Of a stretch of 64,000 nucleotides of DNA, positions 40,741 to 49,996 are shown piece after piece; position 1 is the first letter of the stretch, and every line of letters begins with the position of its first letter. A program made the position numbers and the translations under genes. This DNA is from Actinomycetales bacterium. Its GTDB lineage: Bacteria > Actinomycetota > Actinomycetes > Actinomycetales > Microbacteriaceae. The notes under the pieces were generated by a model. That model saw nothing but the letters and a program-made list of their open reading frames with translations. It searched no databases and was not told the origin of the DNA. The DNA lies in assembly GCA_015654475.1 (NCBI GenBank), contig JAATGV010000005.1:1-64000 (forward strand), read 5' to 3'.

Positions 40741-41487
40741 ATGACTACTGTGCCAGAGGACACGATTCGGGTTGCCATTATCGACGATCAGCAGCTTGTG
40801 CGCAGCGGATTTCGGATGCTGCTCTCATCGCAAGACGATCTGACGGTTGTAGGCGAGGCGGGTACAGGGCGGGAGGCAGTTTCTCTTGCCGCATCCACCG
40901 ACATCGACGTCATTTTGATGGATGTGCGGATGCCAGAGATGGATGGCCTGCAGGCGACGACGGCAATTCTGTCGGCAGCCCATAGCCGCGAGACCGAACG
41001 AGCAGGCGACTTGGGCGTGGAAGGCGGATGTGTCGACCGCCCACGAATCATCATCCTCACGACCTTCGCCCTGGATGAATACGTTTTTTCTGCGATCAAG
41101 GCTGGGGCGTCGGGATTCTTGTTGAAGGATGCCGAGCCGGAGGCGCTACTCGCCGCGGTGCGCACCGTGCACCGCGGCGACGCCGTGATCGCTCCGCAGA
41201 TGACCCGGCGGCTCATCGACCAGGTGGTTCCGCTGCTCAACCCCACCCCCGCATCGAGTGCTCCGCTTGCTGCGCTCGCGGCGTCGCTCACGGCGCGCGA
41301 ACTCGAGGTGCTCTCCCTGATTGCACAAGGTTGCTCTAACGCTGAGATAGCCGCCGAGCTGTACCTTTCAGAGGCGACGGTGAAGACGCACGTGGCTCAC
41401 ATCCTGCAGAAGACGACCTCTCGCGATCGGGTGCAGGCTGTCGTGTTCGCCTATGAGGCGGGCATCGTGCAGGCAAACCGCGAATAA
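40741..41487 (+). CDS. NarL-family response regulator
   Basis: This 248-residue regulator has a receiver domain with the acidic pair VAIIDDQQLVRSG, phospho-acceptor Asp in VILMDVRMPEMDG, Thr in ILTTFALDEYV and Lys in FLLKDAEPEAL. It has a LuxR-type C-terminal helix-turn-helix (LTARELEVLSLIAQGCSNAEIA, then EATVKTHVAHIL). An insertion of about 16-18 residues (AAHSRETERAGDLGVEG) lies between beta-3/alpha-3 and beta-4, making the protein longer than the usual 210-225. The start codon directly abuts the kinase stop. Likely targets are the ABC/FtsX genes immediately downstream. Confidence 0.92.
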   Translation: MTTVPEDTIRVAIIDDQQLVRSGFRMLLSSQDDLTVVGEAGTGREAVSLAASTDIDVILMDVRMPEMDGLQATTAILSAAHSRETERAGDLGVEGGCVDRPRIIILTTFALDEYVFSAIKAGASGFLLKDAEPEALLAAVRTVHRGDAVIAPQMTRRLIDQVVPLLNPTPASSAPLAALAASLTARELEVLSLIAQGCSNAEIAAELYLSEATVKTHVAHILQKTTSRDRVQAVVFAYEAGIVQANRE

Positions 41488-41680
41488 CGGTCGTGCATTG
41501 GTAGCCGTGCATTGATGACGGCAGAGGGCACGATCCCAGGCCGGGGGCAGGCGATGTGTGCGGCTCATCCTCAGGGATGACAGAGGATACCCACCACGAC
41601 TGCAATGTCATTCCACAGGCCGATGTCGTGTTATGTGGGCGCCCTGCACACTGGTATGACATAGCAAAGTGGAGGTAAAA

Positions 41681-42445
41681 GTGAGTTCAGTTTCCACGCC
41701 CGTCGCCACGAACGACCGGGTCGAGTCAGCGGCGCGCGCCAATGACGTCGTCAAGGTATACGGCAAGGGTGATACCCAGGTCGTGGCCCTAGACCATGTC
41801 ACAATCGATTTCCCGCGCGGAAAGTTCACCGCGATTATGGGACCATCCGGTTCAGGCAAGTCAACTCTCATGCACTGCCTCGCGGGCCTCGATACGGTCG
41901 ACAGCGGCACCATCTCCATCGGCGACACCATCGTCACGGGAATGAACGACACCCAGCTGACCCTTCTACGACGCAAACGCGTCGGCTTTGTCTTTCAAGC
42001 ATTCAATCTGGTCCCAACTCTCGATGCGGAACAAAACATCCTGCTGCCATCCGATTTGGCGAAGTCTCCGGTGGACCGTATCTGGTTCGAGCAGGTCGTC
42101 GACACTCTTGGGCTGCGCGGACGACTCAAGCATCGGCCATCCGAGCTCTCGGGCGGTCAGCAGCAGAGGGTGGCCGTCGCACGTGCCCTACTCGGTCGCC
42201 CCGATGTGATCTTCGCGGACGAGCCAACCGGAAACCTCGACTCCAAGGCTGGCGCAGAAGTGCTCTCCCTGCTTCGCCGGGCTAGCCGCGAAATGGGCCA
42301 GACCATCATCATGGTCACGCACGATCCTGCCGCCGCCGCGTATGCCGATCGCGTCGTCCTGCTCGCAGATGGAGAAATTGCGGGCGACCTTGATGGAGCC
42401 GGCCCTGACGAGATCCTTGCGGCACTCGGACGGTTGGGGGCCTGA
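41681..42445 (+). CDS. MacB/LolD-like ABC transporter ATPase
   Basis: This 254-residue ATPase has Walker A GPSGSGKST, the Q-loop within RVGFVFQAFNLVPTL, signature LSGGQQQRVAVARAL, Walker B VIFADEPTGNLD and H-loop MVTHDPAAAA. The VFQAFNL and DEPTGNLDS forms mark the MacB/LolD/FtsE type that couples to FtsX-like permeases. The GTG at 41681 is chosen because GGAGG lies 5-6 nt upstream; the GTG at 41669 overlaps that site. It is followed two bases later by the permease gene and preceded by a two-component system that probably controls it. It would energise mechanotransmission or export of a peptide or lipid. Confidence 0.92.
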   Translation: MSSVSTPVATNDRVESAARANDVVKVYGKGDTQVVALDHVTIDFPRGKFTAIMGPSGSGKSTLMHCLAGLDTVDSGTISIGDTIVTGMNDTQLTLLRRKRVGFVFQAFNLVPTLDAEQNILLPSDLAKSPVDRIWFEQVVDTLGLRGRLKHRPSELSGGQQQRVAVARALLGRPDVIFADEPTGNLDSKAGAEVLSLLRRASREMGQTIIMVTHDPAAAAYADRVVLLADGEIAGDLDGAGPDEILAALGRLGA

Positions 42446-42447
42446 TT

Positions 42448-45102
42448 ATGCGCCGCGCAACCATTGCATCTATTCGCGCCCACATTCCGCGCCTCGTCGC
42501 AGTCTCGCTTGCGATCATCCTTGCCGTCGCGTTCATGAGCGCGACACTCATCCTGAACTCGTCCATGAAGGCCACCTTGCGGGAGTCGATCGGCCAACAG
42601 TACGCCAGGGCCGACCTCGTGCTCTCCGACGGCAGCTCGTATGGTGCTGGGGCAGTCGTCACTCAAGACACCGAGGCGAAGATCGCGGCGGTGGACGGCG
42701 TAGAAGGCATCTATATCCCGCTGGTCTCAGGCATCAGCCTCCTGCAAGACGACGGCGAAGTGGGGTTGCAGGTCGAAGCCCTTGCCCCAGAGGAGTTTCG
42801 CACAACGACGTTGAAATCTGGCAGCTTTCCGGCGACGGACACCGAGGCTGCGGTCGACGAGTCGACTGCGAAGCAGCACAACCTTGCCATCGGAGACGTG
42901 ATCTCGACCCGGTTCGATCGCTACTCGGAGAACACCGAAGAGTTCACGCCGATCACGTCCACACTGACCATTGTCGGCATCACCAACGCGTCCAAGAATC
43001 CCGCGGCCTTCTCGTCTGGCGGCCTCACAGTCACAAGCGCGTTCATTTCTGCGCTCGACCCCAACATGTATGGCACGTCGTACGGGGTCACACAGGTCGC
43101 GCTCGCGGCGGGGGCGGATGCGTCGGCGGTTGCTGCATCAATTGATGCCGTGCTGCCCGATGGCGGTGAGGCGATCACCCCTGATGCGTTCGTATCGTTG
43201 ACGCTGGCTTCCCTCACTGGCGGTGCCGATCTGCTGACGGTCGTGCTCATGGTGTTCGTCGGCATCGCGCTGCTCGTCTGTGCCCTCGTCATTGCCAACA
43301 CGTTTGCCGTACTTGTTTCACAGCGAACCCGGGAACTCGCTTTACTGCGTTGCCTCGGCGCCGATGCTCGCCAGGTGTATCGCTCCGTCCTCTTCGAGGC
43401 CGTGGTCGTGGCGGTCGTCGCGTCGGTGCTCGGCGTGCTTGTGGCGATCGGGCTGATGTCGGGGCTGCTTGCCGTATTCGGGCCGTTGTTGGGGTCGGCG
43501 GCGGGGCTTGCTGTGTTGTCTGTGGATGCGAGCGCTCTGATCTGGCCGATTGTCGCAGGCATCGTGGTGACGCTGGTCGCCGCAATGGGCCCGGCACGTC
43601 AGGCGACTCGCGTCGCCCCGTTGCAGGCGATGCGTCCGGTGGATGCGCTGGAGGCGGGCGTGCGAGCCGGCAAGGGTCGGTTCGCGGTAGGGCTGGTGCT
43701 GGTAGTCGTGGGTGGCGCCCTGCTCGTGTTCTCGTCCGTCATGCCGACACTGATCGGGCCGTCTGGTAATGGTTCGGAGGCGATTCTCGGTTTCTTTGGC
43801 GCGTTCGTCGGATCGGCGGTCAGCGTTGTCGGTGTAATCATGCTCGCCGTGTTTTACGTGCCTGCGGTGATTCGGGGCATCGGTCGGTTGACCGGGCGGT
43901 TCTTCGGAGTGTCCGGCCGACTCGCGACTTTGAACTCGGTGCGCAACCCGCGTCGCACGGCCGCCACGGCGAGTGCACTGATCATCGGTGTGGGGCTTGT
44001 GGCCACGATCCTGACGGCGGGACAGGTCGCGAGGGCAACGCTGGTCAACGAACTCGGTGAGAGAGAGCCGATCGATCTTTCCGTTTCGACTGGCTATGTG
44101 GGCGTTGATTCGAGTGTCGATGCGAGTGTTAATGCGAGCGCGGGCTCATCCGTAGACACCGGTTATGCCCCGCTGACGAGCGCCGATGTTACAGCACTTG
44201 GCGGCATCGACGGTGTCGACCTGGTGGTTCCGGCCCTGTCAGCGGATCTTGGGTCCGCCAGTCTCAGTGGCTCTTCGGAGGAAAGCACAAGCGGTTCAGC
44301 CGACGACTGGGGCTATTCGCCGCCGTGGCAGGCGATCTCGGTCTCGCCAGAAGCCTATGCGAGCGTCGCACGCGCCTCGGAATCGGCTCAACTTCGGGAC
44401 GGTGTGGCCCTCGTCTCCTCGGAGATCGCGGGCAAGAAGCTCACCCTTACCGGAGTCGATGGAACGCAGACGCAGTTCGACACATCCCGCGGTTCCTCAG
44501 ACGGAGTGGCCATTTTCACGCCATCGGACTTTGCGAAGATTTCGTCGACAACCACACCGACGATCGCGCTTCTCAAACTTGATGATGGGCTGACTGCCGC
44601 GCAGATATTGCAGGTTCGTGACGCCATCAGCGCCATCTTCCCCTCTGCATCCATCGGTGGGGCGAGCGTCGAACGCGCCGTTTACGAACAGATCATCGAC
44701 ACCCTGCTGCTCATCGTCACCGGACTGCTGGCAGTGGCCATCGTGATCGCACTGATCGGTGTGAGCAACACGCTCTCGCTTTCGGTGATCGAACGCACGA
44801 GGGAGAACGCGTTGCTCCGTGCGCTCGGCCTGACCCGCGCTCAGTTGCGTGGCATGCTCGCGACCGAAGCTATCCTCATGTCGGGAATCGCCGCACTGAT
44901 CGGCACAGGCCTCGGCATCCTTTACGGTGTGCTCGGCGCGATGTCGCTGTTCGGCGCAATAGGGGGAATAGTGGTCTCGGTGCCGTGGCTGTCGCTTCTT
45001 GCGGTCGTCGTCGTCGCGGCCCTCGCGGGCCTGCTTGCTTCGGTCGGGCCATCTCGGCGGGCCGCTCGGCTCACCCCCATCGAGGGGCTGGCGACGAACT
45101 AG
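42448..45102 (+). CDS. FtsX-like ABC permease
   Basis: This 884-residue membrane protein has an N-terminal helix (ISLAIIL-like, residues 15-35), a large extracytoplasmic MacB-type periplasmic-core domain, a three-helix FtsX block (about residues 255-395), a further two-helix stretch (about 410-480) and a helix near 490-530. It then has a second extracytoplasmic domain with a low-complexity Ser/Ala/Asp section (SSVDASVNASAGSS) and a final three-helix FtsX block ending in PSRRAARLTPIEGL. The duplicated FtsX architecture is typical of actinobacterial exporters such as antimicrobial-peptide resistance systems. It partners the ATPase directly upstream. Confidence 0.9.
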   Translation: MRRATIASIRAHIPRLVAVSLAIILAVAFMSATLILNSSMKATLRESIGQQYARADLVLSDGSSYGAGAVVTQDTEAKIAAVDGVEGIYIPLVSGISLLQDDGEVGLQVEALAPEEFRTTTLKSGSFPATDTEAAVDESTAKQHNLAIGDVISTRFDRYSENTEEFTPITSTLTIVGITNASKNPAAFSSGGLTVTSAFISALDPNMYGTSYGVTQVALAAGADASAVAASIDAVLPDGGEAITPDAFVSLTLASLTGGADLLTVVLMVFVGIALLVCALVIANTFAVLVSQRTRELALLRCLGADARQVYRSVLFEAVVVAVVASVLGVLVAIGLMSGLLAVFGPLLGSAAGLAVLSVDASALIWPIVAGIVVTLVAAMGPARQATRVAPLQAMRPVDALEAGVRAGKGRFAVGLVLVVVGGALLVFSSVMPTLIGPSGNGSEAILGFFGAFVGSAVSVVGVIMLAVFYVPAVIRGIGRLTGRFFGVSGRLATLNSVRNPRRTAATASALIIGVGLVATILTAGQVARATLVNELGEREPIDLSVSTGYVGVDSSVDASVNASAGSSVDTGYAPLTSADVTALGGIDGVDLVVPALSADLGSASLSGSSEESTSGSADDWGYSPPWQAISVSPEAYASVARASESAQLRDGVALVSSEIAGKKLTLTGVDGTQTQFDTSRGSSDGVAIFTPSDFAKISSTTTPTIALLKLDDGLTAAQILQVRDAISAIFPSASIGGASVERAVYEQIIDTLLLIVTGLLAVAIVIALIGVSNTLSLSVIERTRENALLRALGLTRAQLRGMLATEAILMSGIAALIGTGLGILYGVLGAMSLFGAIGGIVVSVPWLSLLAVVVVAALAGLLASVGPSRRAARLTPIEGLATN

Positions 45103-45502
45103 CCTCCTCGACGCCAAGACTCGGGCGTGGGGCCTCTTCGGATCGGGGCCTCACGTCCGTTCCATTTTCTGCATGCGGTGTTCTGTTGGCCTCTTCTCGA
45201 TCGTTTGCTGCGTCATCTCCGCCGCCCGGACATGAACCTGGCTCGAGCCCCGTCCACGTGCGCATTGCGTTGGCTGTCGCTTTTACGTCGCCATTGCGTC
45301 TGGGCTCCTCGCATAAGCCGAAATCGGTGCATATGCGGGTGTCCAGCCGCTGACAGTGATGCAAAACGAGACTACTTCGTCGGTGTCTCAGCGCTTGTGC
45401 TGCCGACGACCTGCGCCTTGGCAGGCCCACGCAGGCCCCGCCCCTCATCCATCATCGGTAGAATGGTCGGGTTGCGCCCGACAGTGAATCGAGGAAGCGC
45501 TC
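45103..45502. other. Intergenic region upstream of purA; promoter only
   Basis: The 400 bases hold no convincing gene. Near the right end lie TAGAAT (45459-45464, probable -10 of purA), a small hairpin GTCGGG/CCCGAC (45466-45482) in the leader, and GAGGAAG (45491-45497) as ribosome-binding site. A short ACGCC/GGCGT hairpin near the left end might contribute to ending the FtsX transcript. Confidence 0.55.
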
Positions 45503-46795
45503 ATGCCAGCGATCGTATTAGTGGGAGCCCAATGGGGCGATGAGGGCAAAGGCAAGGCCACAGACCTGCTTGGTGGCCGCGTCGACTACGTGGTTAAGTT
45601 CAACGGCGGCAACAACGCCGGACACACCGTTGTCATTGGCGACGAAAAATACGCTCTTCACCTGTTGCCGTCTGGCATTCTGAGCCCGGGTGTCACCCCT
45701 GTGATCGGCAACGGCGTCGTCATCGACCTTGAAGTGCTCTTCCAAGAGTTGGATGCGCTGGGTGCTCGAGACGTAGACACATCGCAGCTGCTTGTCAGCG
45801 CCAACGCCCATGTGATCACCACCTACCACCGCACCATCGACAAGGTGACGGAGCGGTTTCTCGGCAAGCGGCGCATCGGCACCACTGGGCGCGGGATCGG
45901 GCCGGCATATGCCGACAAGATCAACCGGGTCGGGATCCGCATCCAGGACCTCTTTGATGAAAACATTCTGCGTCAGAAGGTCGAGGCGTCTCTCGACCAG
46001 AAGAACCCGTTGCTCGTGAAAGTGTTCAACCGGCGTTCGATCGATGCTGAGGCAGTGGCCGATGAACTGCTGAGCTATGCAGAGCGGTTGCGTCCGATGG
46101 TTGCCGACACGTCACTAGTGCTCAACCGCGCGCTCGACGCTGACAAGACCCTCTTGTTCGAGGGTGGCCAGGCCACCATGCTCGACATCGATCATGGCAC
46201 GTATCCGTATGTGACGTCGTCGAACGCCACTTCGGGTGGCGCAGCGACCGGATCAGGGGTCGCCCCGAATCGGTTCGATCGCGTGATCGCCGTTGTGAAG
46301 GCCTACACCACACGGGTTGGGGAGGGTCCTTTCCCCACGGAACTCTTCGACGACTCAGGCAAGTGGTTGCGTGACAAAGGCTTCGAATACGGCACGACCA
46401 CGGGGCGGCCTCGCCGTTGTGGCTGGTTCGATGCGCCGGTGGCCCGATACTCGCAGCGCATCAATGGCGTGACCGATTTCGTGCTGACCAAGCTCGATGT
46501 GCTTACCGGGCTGGATAGCATCCCTGTCTGTGTCGGCTATGACGTCGACGGCACGCACTTTGACGAAGTACCCGTCAACCAGACGGACTTCCACCATGCG
46601 AAGCCCATTTACGAGTATTTTCCGGGGTGGTCGGAAGACATCTCCGGCGTGAGCACCTTCGACGATCTGCCTGCGAACGCGCAAGCATATGTGAGCGCGC
46701 TTGAGGCCAGGATCGGAGCGCGAATTTCGGTGATCGGTACCGGGCCGTCCCGCGACTCGATCATCGAGAAACACGACCTGCTCGGCGGAGACTGA
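45503..46795 (+). CDS. purA: Adenylosuccinate synthetase
   Basis: This 430-residue enzyme catalyses GTP-dependent formation of adenylosuccinate from IMP and aspartate, the first step from IMP to AMP. The P-loop-like start [15 protein letters not shown], the catalytic His in [45 protein letters not shown] and the GTP-binding [13 protein letters not shown] are all conserved. Length is standard. The ATG has GAGGAAG 5 nt upstream. It appears to head a transcript with nth and the aroE-like gene (gaps of 17 and 22 bp). purS, purQ and purL lie 7-10 kb away. Confidence 0.97.
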   Translation: MPAIVLVGAQWGDEGKGKATDLLGGRVDYVVKFNGGNNAGHTVVIGDEKYALHLLPSGILSPGVTPVIGNGVVIDLEVLFQELDALGARDVDTSQLLVSANAHVITTYHRTIDKVTERFLGKRRIGTTGRGIGPAYADKINRVGIRIQDLFDENILRQKVEASLDQKNPLLVKVFNRRSIDAEAVADELLSYAERLRPMVADTSLVLNRALDADKTLLFEGGQATMLDIDHGTYPYVTSSNATSGGAATGSGVAPNRFDRVIAVVKAYTTRVGEGPFPTELFDDSGKWLRDKGFEYGTTTGRPRRCGWFDAPVARYSQRINGVTDFVLTKLDVLTGLDSIPVCVGYDVDGTHFDEVPVNQTDFHHAKPIYEYFPGWSEDISGVSTFDDLPANAQAYVSALEARIGARISVIGTGPSRDSIIEKHDLLGGD

Positions 46796-46812
46796 GCCTC
46801 GTTGGTGTACCT

Positions 46813-47487
46813 GTGACTACTTGGGCCGATGTCGCAGCGGAGTCATCGCTTGCTTTGACGCGGCGAGCGCGACGAATGAATCGCATGCTCGCGCAGGAGT
46901 ATCCCGATGCCCGATGCGAACTCGACTTTGAGAACCCGCTGCAACTGCTTGTGGCAACAGTGCTTTCTGCTCAATGCACGGATAAGAGGGTCAACCTCGT
47001 CACACCGACTCTCTTCGCCCGCTACCCCGACGCCGAAGCATACGCGGACGCGCGCCCGGAAGATGTGGAACGGCTCATTCATTCGACCGGATTCTTTCGG
47101 GCCAAGGCACGATCGATCATCGGCATTGGTAGCGAGTTGGAGCGACGATTCGACGGGCAGGTGCCCGCCGACCTGGATGCGCTGGTGTCGCTTCCTGGCG
47201 TTGGCAGAAAGACCGCGAACGTGGTGTTGGGCAACGCGTTCGATGTGCCTGGTCTGACCGTCGACACCCATTTTGGTCGGCTGGTGAGGCGATTTGGATG
47301 GACGACGGAGCAGGATCCGGTCAAGGTTGAGTCGGCGGTGGGGAAGTTGATTCCCCGATCCGAGTGGACCCTGTTGTCTCACCGGCTCATCTGGCACGGT
47401 CGAAGGGTGTGTTCTGCGCGGAAACCTGCATGTGACAATTGCGTGCTCGCCGGGCTGTGCCCGAGCGTGGAAATAGTAACGCCGTGA
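46813..47487 (+). CDS. nth: Endonuclease III
   Basis: This 224-residue DNA glycosylase/AP lyase removes oxidised pyrimidines. The helix-hairpin-helix is [20 protein letters not shown], with catalytic Lys following LLSAQCTDK-type [14 protein letters not shown], and the catalytic Asp in [13 protein letters not shown]. The C-terminal [4Fe-4S] ligands are spaced C-x6-C-x2-C-x5-C ([17 protein letters not shown]). The GTG start lies 17 bp after the purA stop and no strong ribosome-binding site is seen, so it may depend on coupling with purA. Confidence 0.94.
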   Translation: MTTWADVAAESSLALTRRARRMNRMLAQEYPDARCELDFENPLQLLVATVLSAQCTDKRVNLVTPTLFARYPDAEAYADARPEDVERLIHSTGFFRAKARSIIGIGSELERRFDGQVPADLDALVSLPGVGRKTANVVLGNAFDVPGLTVDTHFGRLVRRFGWTTEQDPVKVESAVGKLIPRSEWTLLSHRLIWHGRRVCSARKPACDNCVLAGLCPSVEIVTP

Positions 47488-47509
47488 TGTGTTTAGGAGA
47501 AGGATTCCA

Positions 47510-48331
47510 GTGAATATTGTTGATCGCGATACGGTGATGTGTATCTCCCTCGCTGCCCGGCCAGGCAATCATGGCAATAAGTTCCACAACTTCCTGTATG
47601 CGGATCTGGGCCTCAACTATTTGTACAAGTCGTTCAGTTCGAGCGACATCGGCGCGACGATCGGCGGCATTCGTTCTCTCGGCATCCGTGGTGCGAGTGT
47701 ATCGATGCCATACAAAGAGTCGTGCATGCCGTATCTCGATCACATCGATCCGTCTGCAGCAGCGATCGATTCGGTGAACACGATCGTCAATGACGATGGT
47801 GTCTTGACGGGATTCAACACGGACTTCATTGCTGTGCGCACAATGCTTGACGTGTATGAGATCCCGCGGGACACGGAGTTCGCGTTGCTCGGAGCGGGTG
47901 GTATGGCCAAAGCGGTGCTGGCCGCGCTACACGATGCGGGCTTCCGATCCGGAACAGTCATCTCCCCACGCGGTGGAGAGCGGGGCAAAGCCCTCGCCGA
48001 ACGATACGACGTGCGCAGCGACACATCCATCGGCGCCACCGCTCCCGGGCTACTTTTGAACGCTACCCCGATCGGCATGGAGGGCGGCCCGGAAGTTGAC
48101 CAGCTCGCATTCCCAGGTTCAGCGATTGAGGCCGCTCACACAATCTTCGATGTCGTCTATCTGCCGCCACAGACCCCGATGGTCAAGTACGCTCTCGGCC
48201 TTGGCAAGAAAGTCCTGACCGGCGACGAGGTGATGCGTCGGCAAGCAGAAGAACAGTTCGTGTTGTACACCGGAGTTCGGCCAACCGTCGACCAGATCGC
48301 TCGTGCGGAGGCGTACGCCTCCGCGTCGTGA
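47510..48331 (+). CDS. Shikimate 5-dehydrogenase-like protein
   Basis: This 273-residue oxidoreductase belongs to the shikimate/quinate dehydrogenase family. The N-terminal substrate domain contains SLAARPGNHGNKFHNFLY, RGASVSMPYKESC with the catalytic Lys, and SVNTIVNDDGVLTGFNTDF with the catalytic Asp. The Rossmann site is FALLGAGGMAKAVLAAL. The substrate-binding start differs from classical AroE (the SxS motif region reads CISLAARPG), so it may be an RifI/YdiB-type homologue with another substrate. The GTG at 47510 is preferred, with AGGAGAAGGA upstream, over the GTG at 47489. It sits 22 bp after nth. Confidence 0.85.
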   Translation: MNIVDRDTVMCISLAARPGNHGNKFHNFLYADLGLNYLYKSFSSSDIGATIGGIRSLGIRGASVSMPYKESCMPYLDHIDPSAAAIDSVNTIVNDDGVLTGFNTDFIAVRTMLDVYEIPRDTEFALLGAGGMAKAVLAALHDAGFRSGTVISPRGGERGKALAERYDVRSDTSIGATAPGLLLNATPIGMEGGPEVDQLAFPGSAIEAAHTIFDVVYLPPQTPMVKYALGLGKKVLTGDEVMRRQAEEQFVLYTGVRPTVDQIARAEAYASAS

Positions 48332-48378
48332 GAACTATTGGTTGTCTGCCCAAAAGTCCTTCTCTGCTAAAAGGCTCC

Positions 48379-48663
48379 CTAACGCCGCGTGAGTTCCCGG
48401 TACTCGGGGTTCTTGAGCAACCACTTCGCAACGAACGAGCACGTGGGTATGACGCGCAAGTCGGTGGTGTCACGGATGTCGTCGAGCGATTCCTGCACCA
48501 GCTTTGCGCCGAGGCCTGTGCCGCGCAACGAAGGGTCGACAACCGTGTGCGGGAGTTCGATCGTCGTGTCGGTGGCCAAATAGCTCAGAGTGCCCTTTTC
48601 TTCGCCGTCAACGTAAAGCGTGTATTGCTGCTTTTCTGGCTCTTTTGTCACTGTTGCTGTCAT
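48379..48663 (-). CDS. Small GNAT-fold acetyltransferase (YidJ/Gtn1 type)
   Basis: This 94-residue protein matches the short GCN5-related N-acetyltransferase type (Acetyltransf_CG). It carries YTLYVDGEEKGTLSYLATD, IELPHTVVDPSLRGTGLGAKLVQE with the acetyl-CoA pyrophosphate loop RGTGLGAKLV, and VIPTCSFVAKWLLKNPEY with the conserved Cys and Tyr. The ATG at 48663 is preferred because TAGCAT lies seven bases upstream (leaderless); the frame extends to 48879 but that part has no family similarity. Members of this type are found in most bacteria and human NATD1; substrates are not established. Confidence 0.87.
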   Translation of the reverse strand: MTATVTKEPEKQQYTLYVDGEEKGTLSYLATDTTIELPHTVVDPSLRGTGLGAKLVQESLDDIRDTTDLRVIPTCSFVAKWLLKNPEYRELTRR

Positions 48664-48974
48664 GGTGTCAATGCTACGTTCTTGCAGCCGAAATGGGGAG
48701 TCTGAAATCTGCTGCAGCAACAGTCCAGTCACCGCGCGCGTAGTAACTGCTACCTCGACGGCTGAGCCTGCGCGCAGAGGCACTTTTCGCAGATATGAGC
48801 CAGGCTCAGCCACTCCAAGAGAGATAAAAGTCGATGAACTGCGTCCCAACGGCAGCAAATGGATGCGCATGCGGCACAAGCGAGGACTGAACCTCTCAAG
48901 TTCGCGAAGCGCGGCCCGCGAAAAATATACTGAATATGAGGAATACTTGAGAGTTCAAGCAAGTTGATCTAGAT
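48664..48974. other. Intergenic region between divergent GNAT and VOC genes
   Basis: No gene is supported in these 311 bases. The left end holds the leaderless promoter of the acetyltransferase. The right end holds a TATACT -10 (48926-48931) and two inverted-repeat candidate operator sites for the VOC dioxygenase. Confidence 0.5.
48887..48959 (+). promoter_or_regulatory. Promoter and paired operator-like sites of the VOC dioxygenase gene
   Basis: CTTGAGAGTTCAAG (48946-48959, arms CTTGA/TCAAG) has an inverted relative, CTGAACCTCTCAAG (48887-48900), matching its reverse complement at 11 of 14 bases. The two sites bracket the -10 TATACT at 48926-48931. This resembles sites for MarR-type repressors of ring-cleavage dioxygenases, but no regulator gene is adjacent. 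Confidence 0.45.
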
Positions 48975-49976
48975 ATGAACACGTCAGTGAATCCGAACCC
49001 GGATCTCGATCCTCAGAACTCCGCACGCCTCGCAGACGCGGCACGCGCCACCGACATTGCTCAGGCAACAGTCGCGAGCGAGACCGCAACTGCTCCAGGG
49101 CTCATCGCCAATCCCGACATCCTCGCCGCCGACACCGCCATGGGCCCGGTCACCCTGCTCGTTGGCGACCTCGATGCCGTCACAAAGTACTACCACGATG
49201 GTGTCGGCCTGTCATTGCTGAGCGAAGGCCCTGACAGCAAAACTCTCGGGCGCGGCAACGTGCCGACCATGATCCTGAAGCATGCCCCCGAACTCATGCT
49301 GCCACGCCCAGGCGGAGCTGGCCTCTTCCATACGGCAATCCTGTTCGACAGTGAAGCTGCGCTCGCCGCGGCCGTCTACTCGGTAGCCAGTCGGTTCCCA
49401 ACGCTCTTCTCTGGTTCGGCCGATCACCTCGTGTCCAAGGCGTTCTACTTCGCCGACCCTGAGGGAAATGGTGTCGAGCTCTATTGGGATCGCCCCCGCG
49501 ATCAATGGACGTGGGTGCACAACCAGGTCAGTATGGACACGCTTCCGCTCGATCCGAATGTCTTCATCAACGAACACCTCACCCAGGCCGGTATCGAGGC
49601 ACCCGGTGATGCCGGTGCGACGAAGGTGGGACACGTGCACCTTGCCGTGGGCGACGTCAAGACTGCAAAGGCGTTTTACGTGGATGCCCTCGGCTTTGAG
49701 CAAACGGCCACCTTCGGCCCGCAGGCATTGTTCGTGTCTGCGGGTGGGTATCACCACCATATGGCCATGAATACCTGGAACTCGCGCGGGGCAGCCCGCC
49801 GACCCGCCACCCTCGGTCTCGGCAACGTCGTCATCGATGTCACCGATCAAGACGAGGTGGATGCGGTACGCGATCGCCTCGGTTTCGCTGGAATTGCCAC
49901 TCGCAATGACGGCGAGGTCGTCACGTTCGAAGACCCGTGGGCGAACAACATCACGGTTCGGGCGACCGGCAAATAA
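48975..49976 (+). CDS. VOC-family extradiol dioxygenase-like protein (CatE/MhqO type)
   Basis: This 333-residue protein has two vicinal-oxygen-chelate modules (about residues 55-170 and 210-330). Metal-ligand candidates are His in GLFHTAILFD, Glu in GNGVELYWDRP, and His in VGHVHLAVGDVKTAKAFY. The HHHMAMNTW motif (GGYHHHMAMN) and GAARRP are typical of CatE/MhqO proteins, Fe-dependent catechol- or hydroquinone-cleaving enzymes linked to quinone and aldehyde stress. An N-terminal extension of about 50 hydrophilic residues precedes the first module. The ribosome-binding site is weak. It is divergent from the acetyltransferase gene. Confidence 0.85.
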   Translation: MNTSVNPNPDLDPQNSARLADAARATDIAQATVASETATAPGLIANPDILAADTAMGPVTLLVGDLDAVTKYYHDGVGLSLLSEGPDSKTLGRGNVPTMILKHAPELMLPRPGGAGLFHTAILFDSEAALAAAVYSVASRFPTLFSGSADHLVSKAFYFADPEGNGVELYWDRPRDQWTWVHNQVSMDTLPLDPNVFINEHLTQAGIEAPGDAGATKVGHVHLAVGDVKTAKAFYVDALGFEQTATFGPQALFVSAGGYHHHMAMNTWNSRGAARRPATLGLGNVVIDVTDQDEVDAVRDRLGFAGIATRNDGEVVTFEDPWANNITVRATGK

Positions 49977-49996
49977 GGCGCACCGCTCCAGCGTTG

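Noticed and set aside
48946-48959. HAIR element upstream of the VOC dioxygenase
   Set aside because: The arms CTTGA/TCAAG are separated by 4 bases, not 7, so the site does not fit HspR binding.
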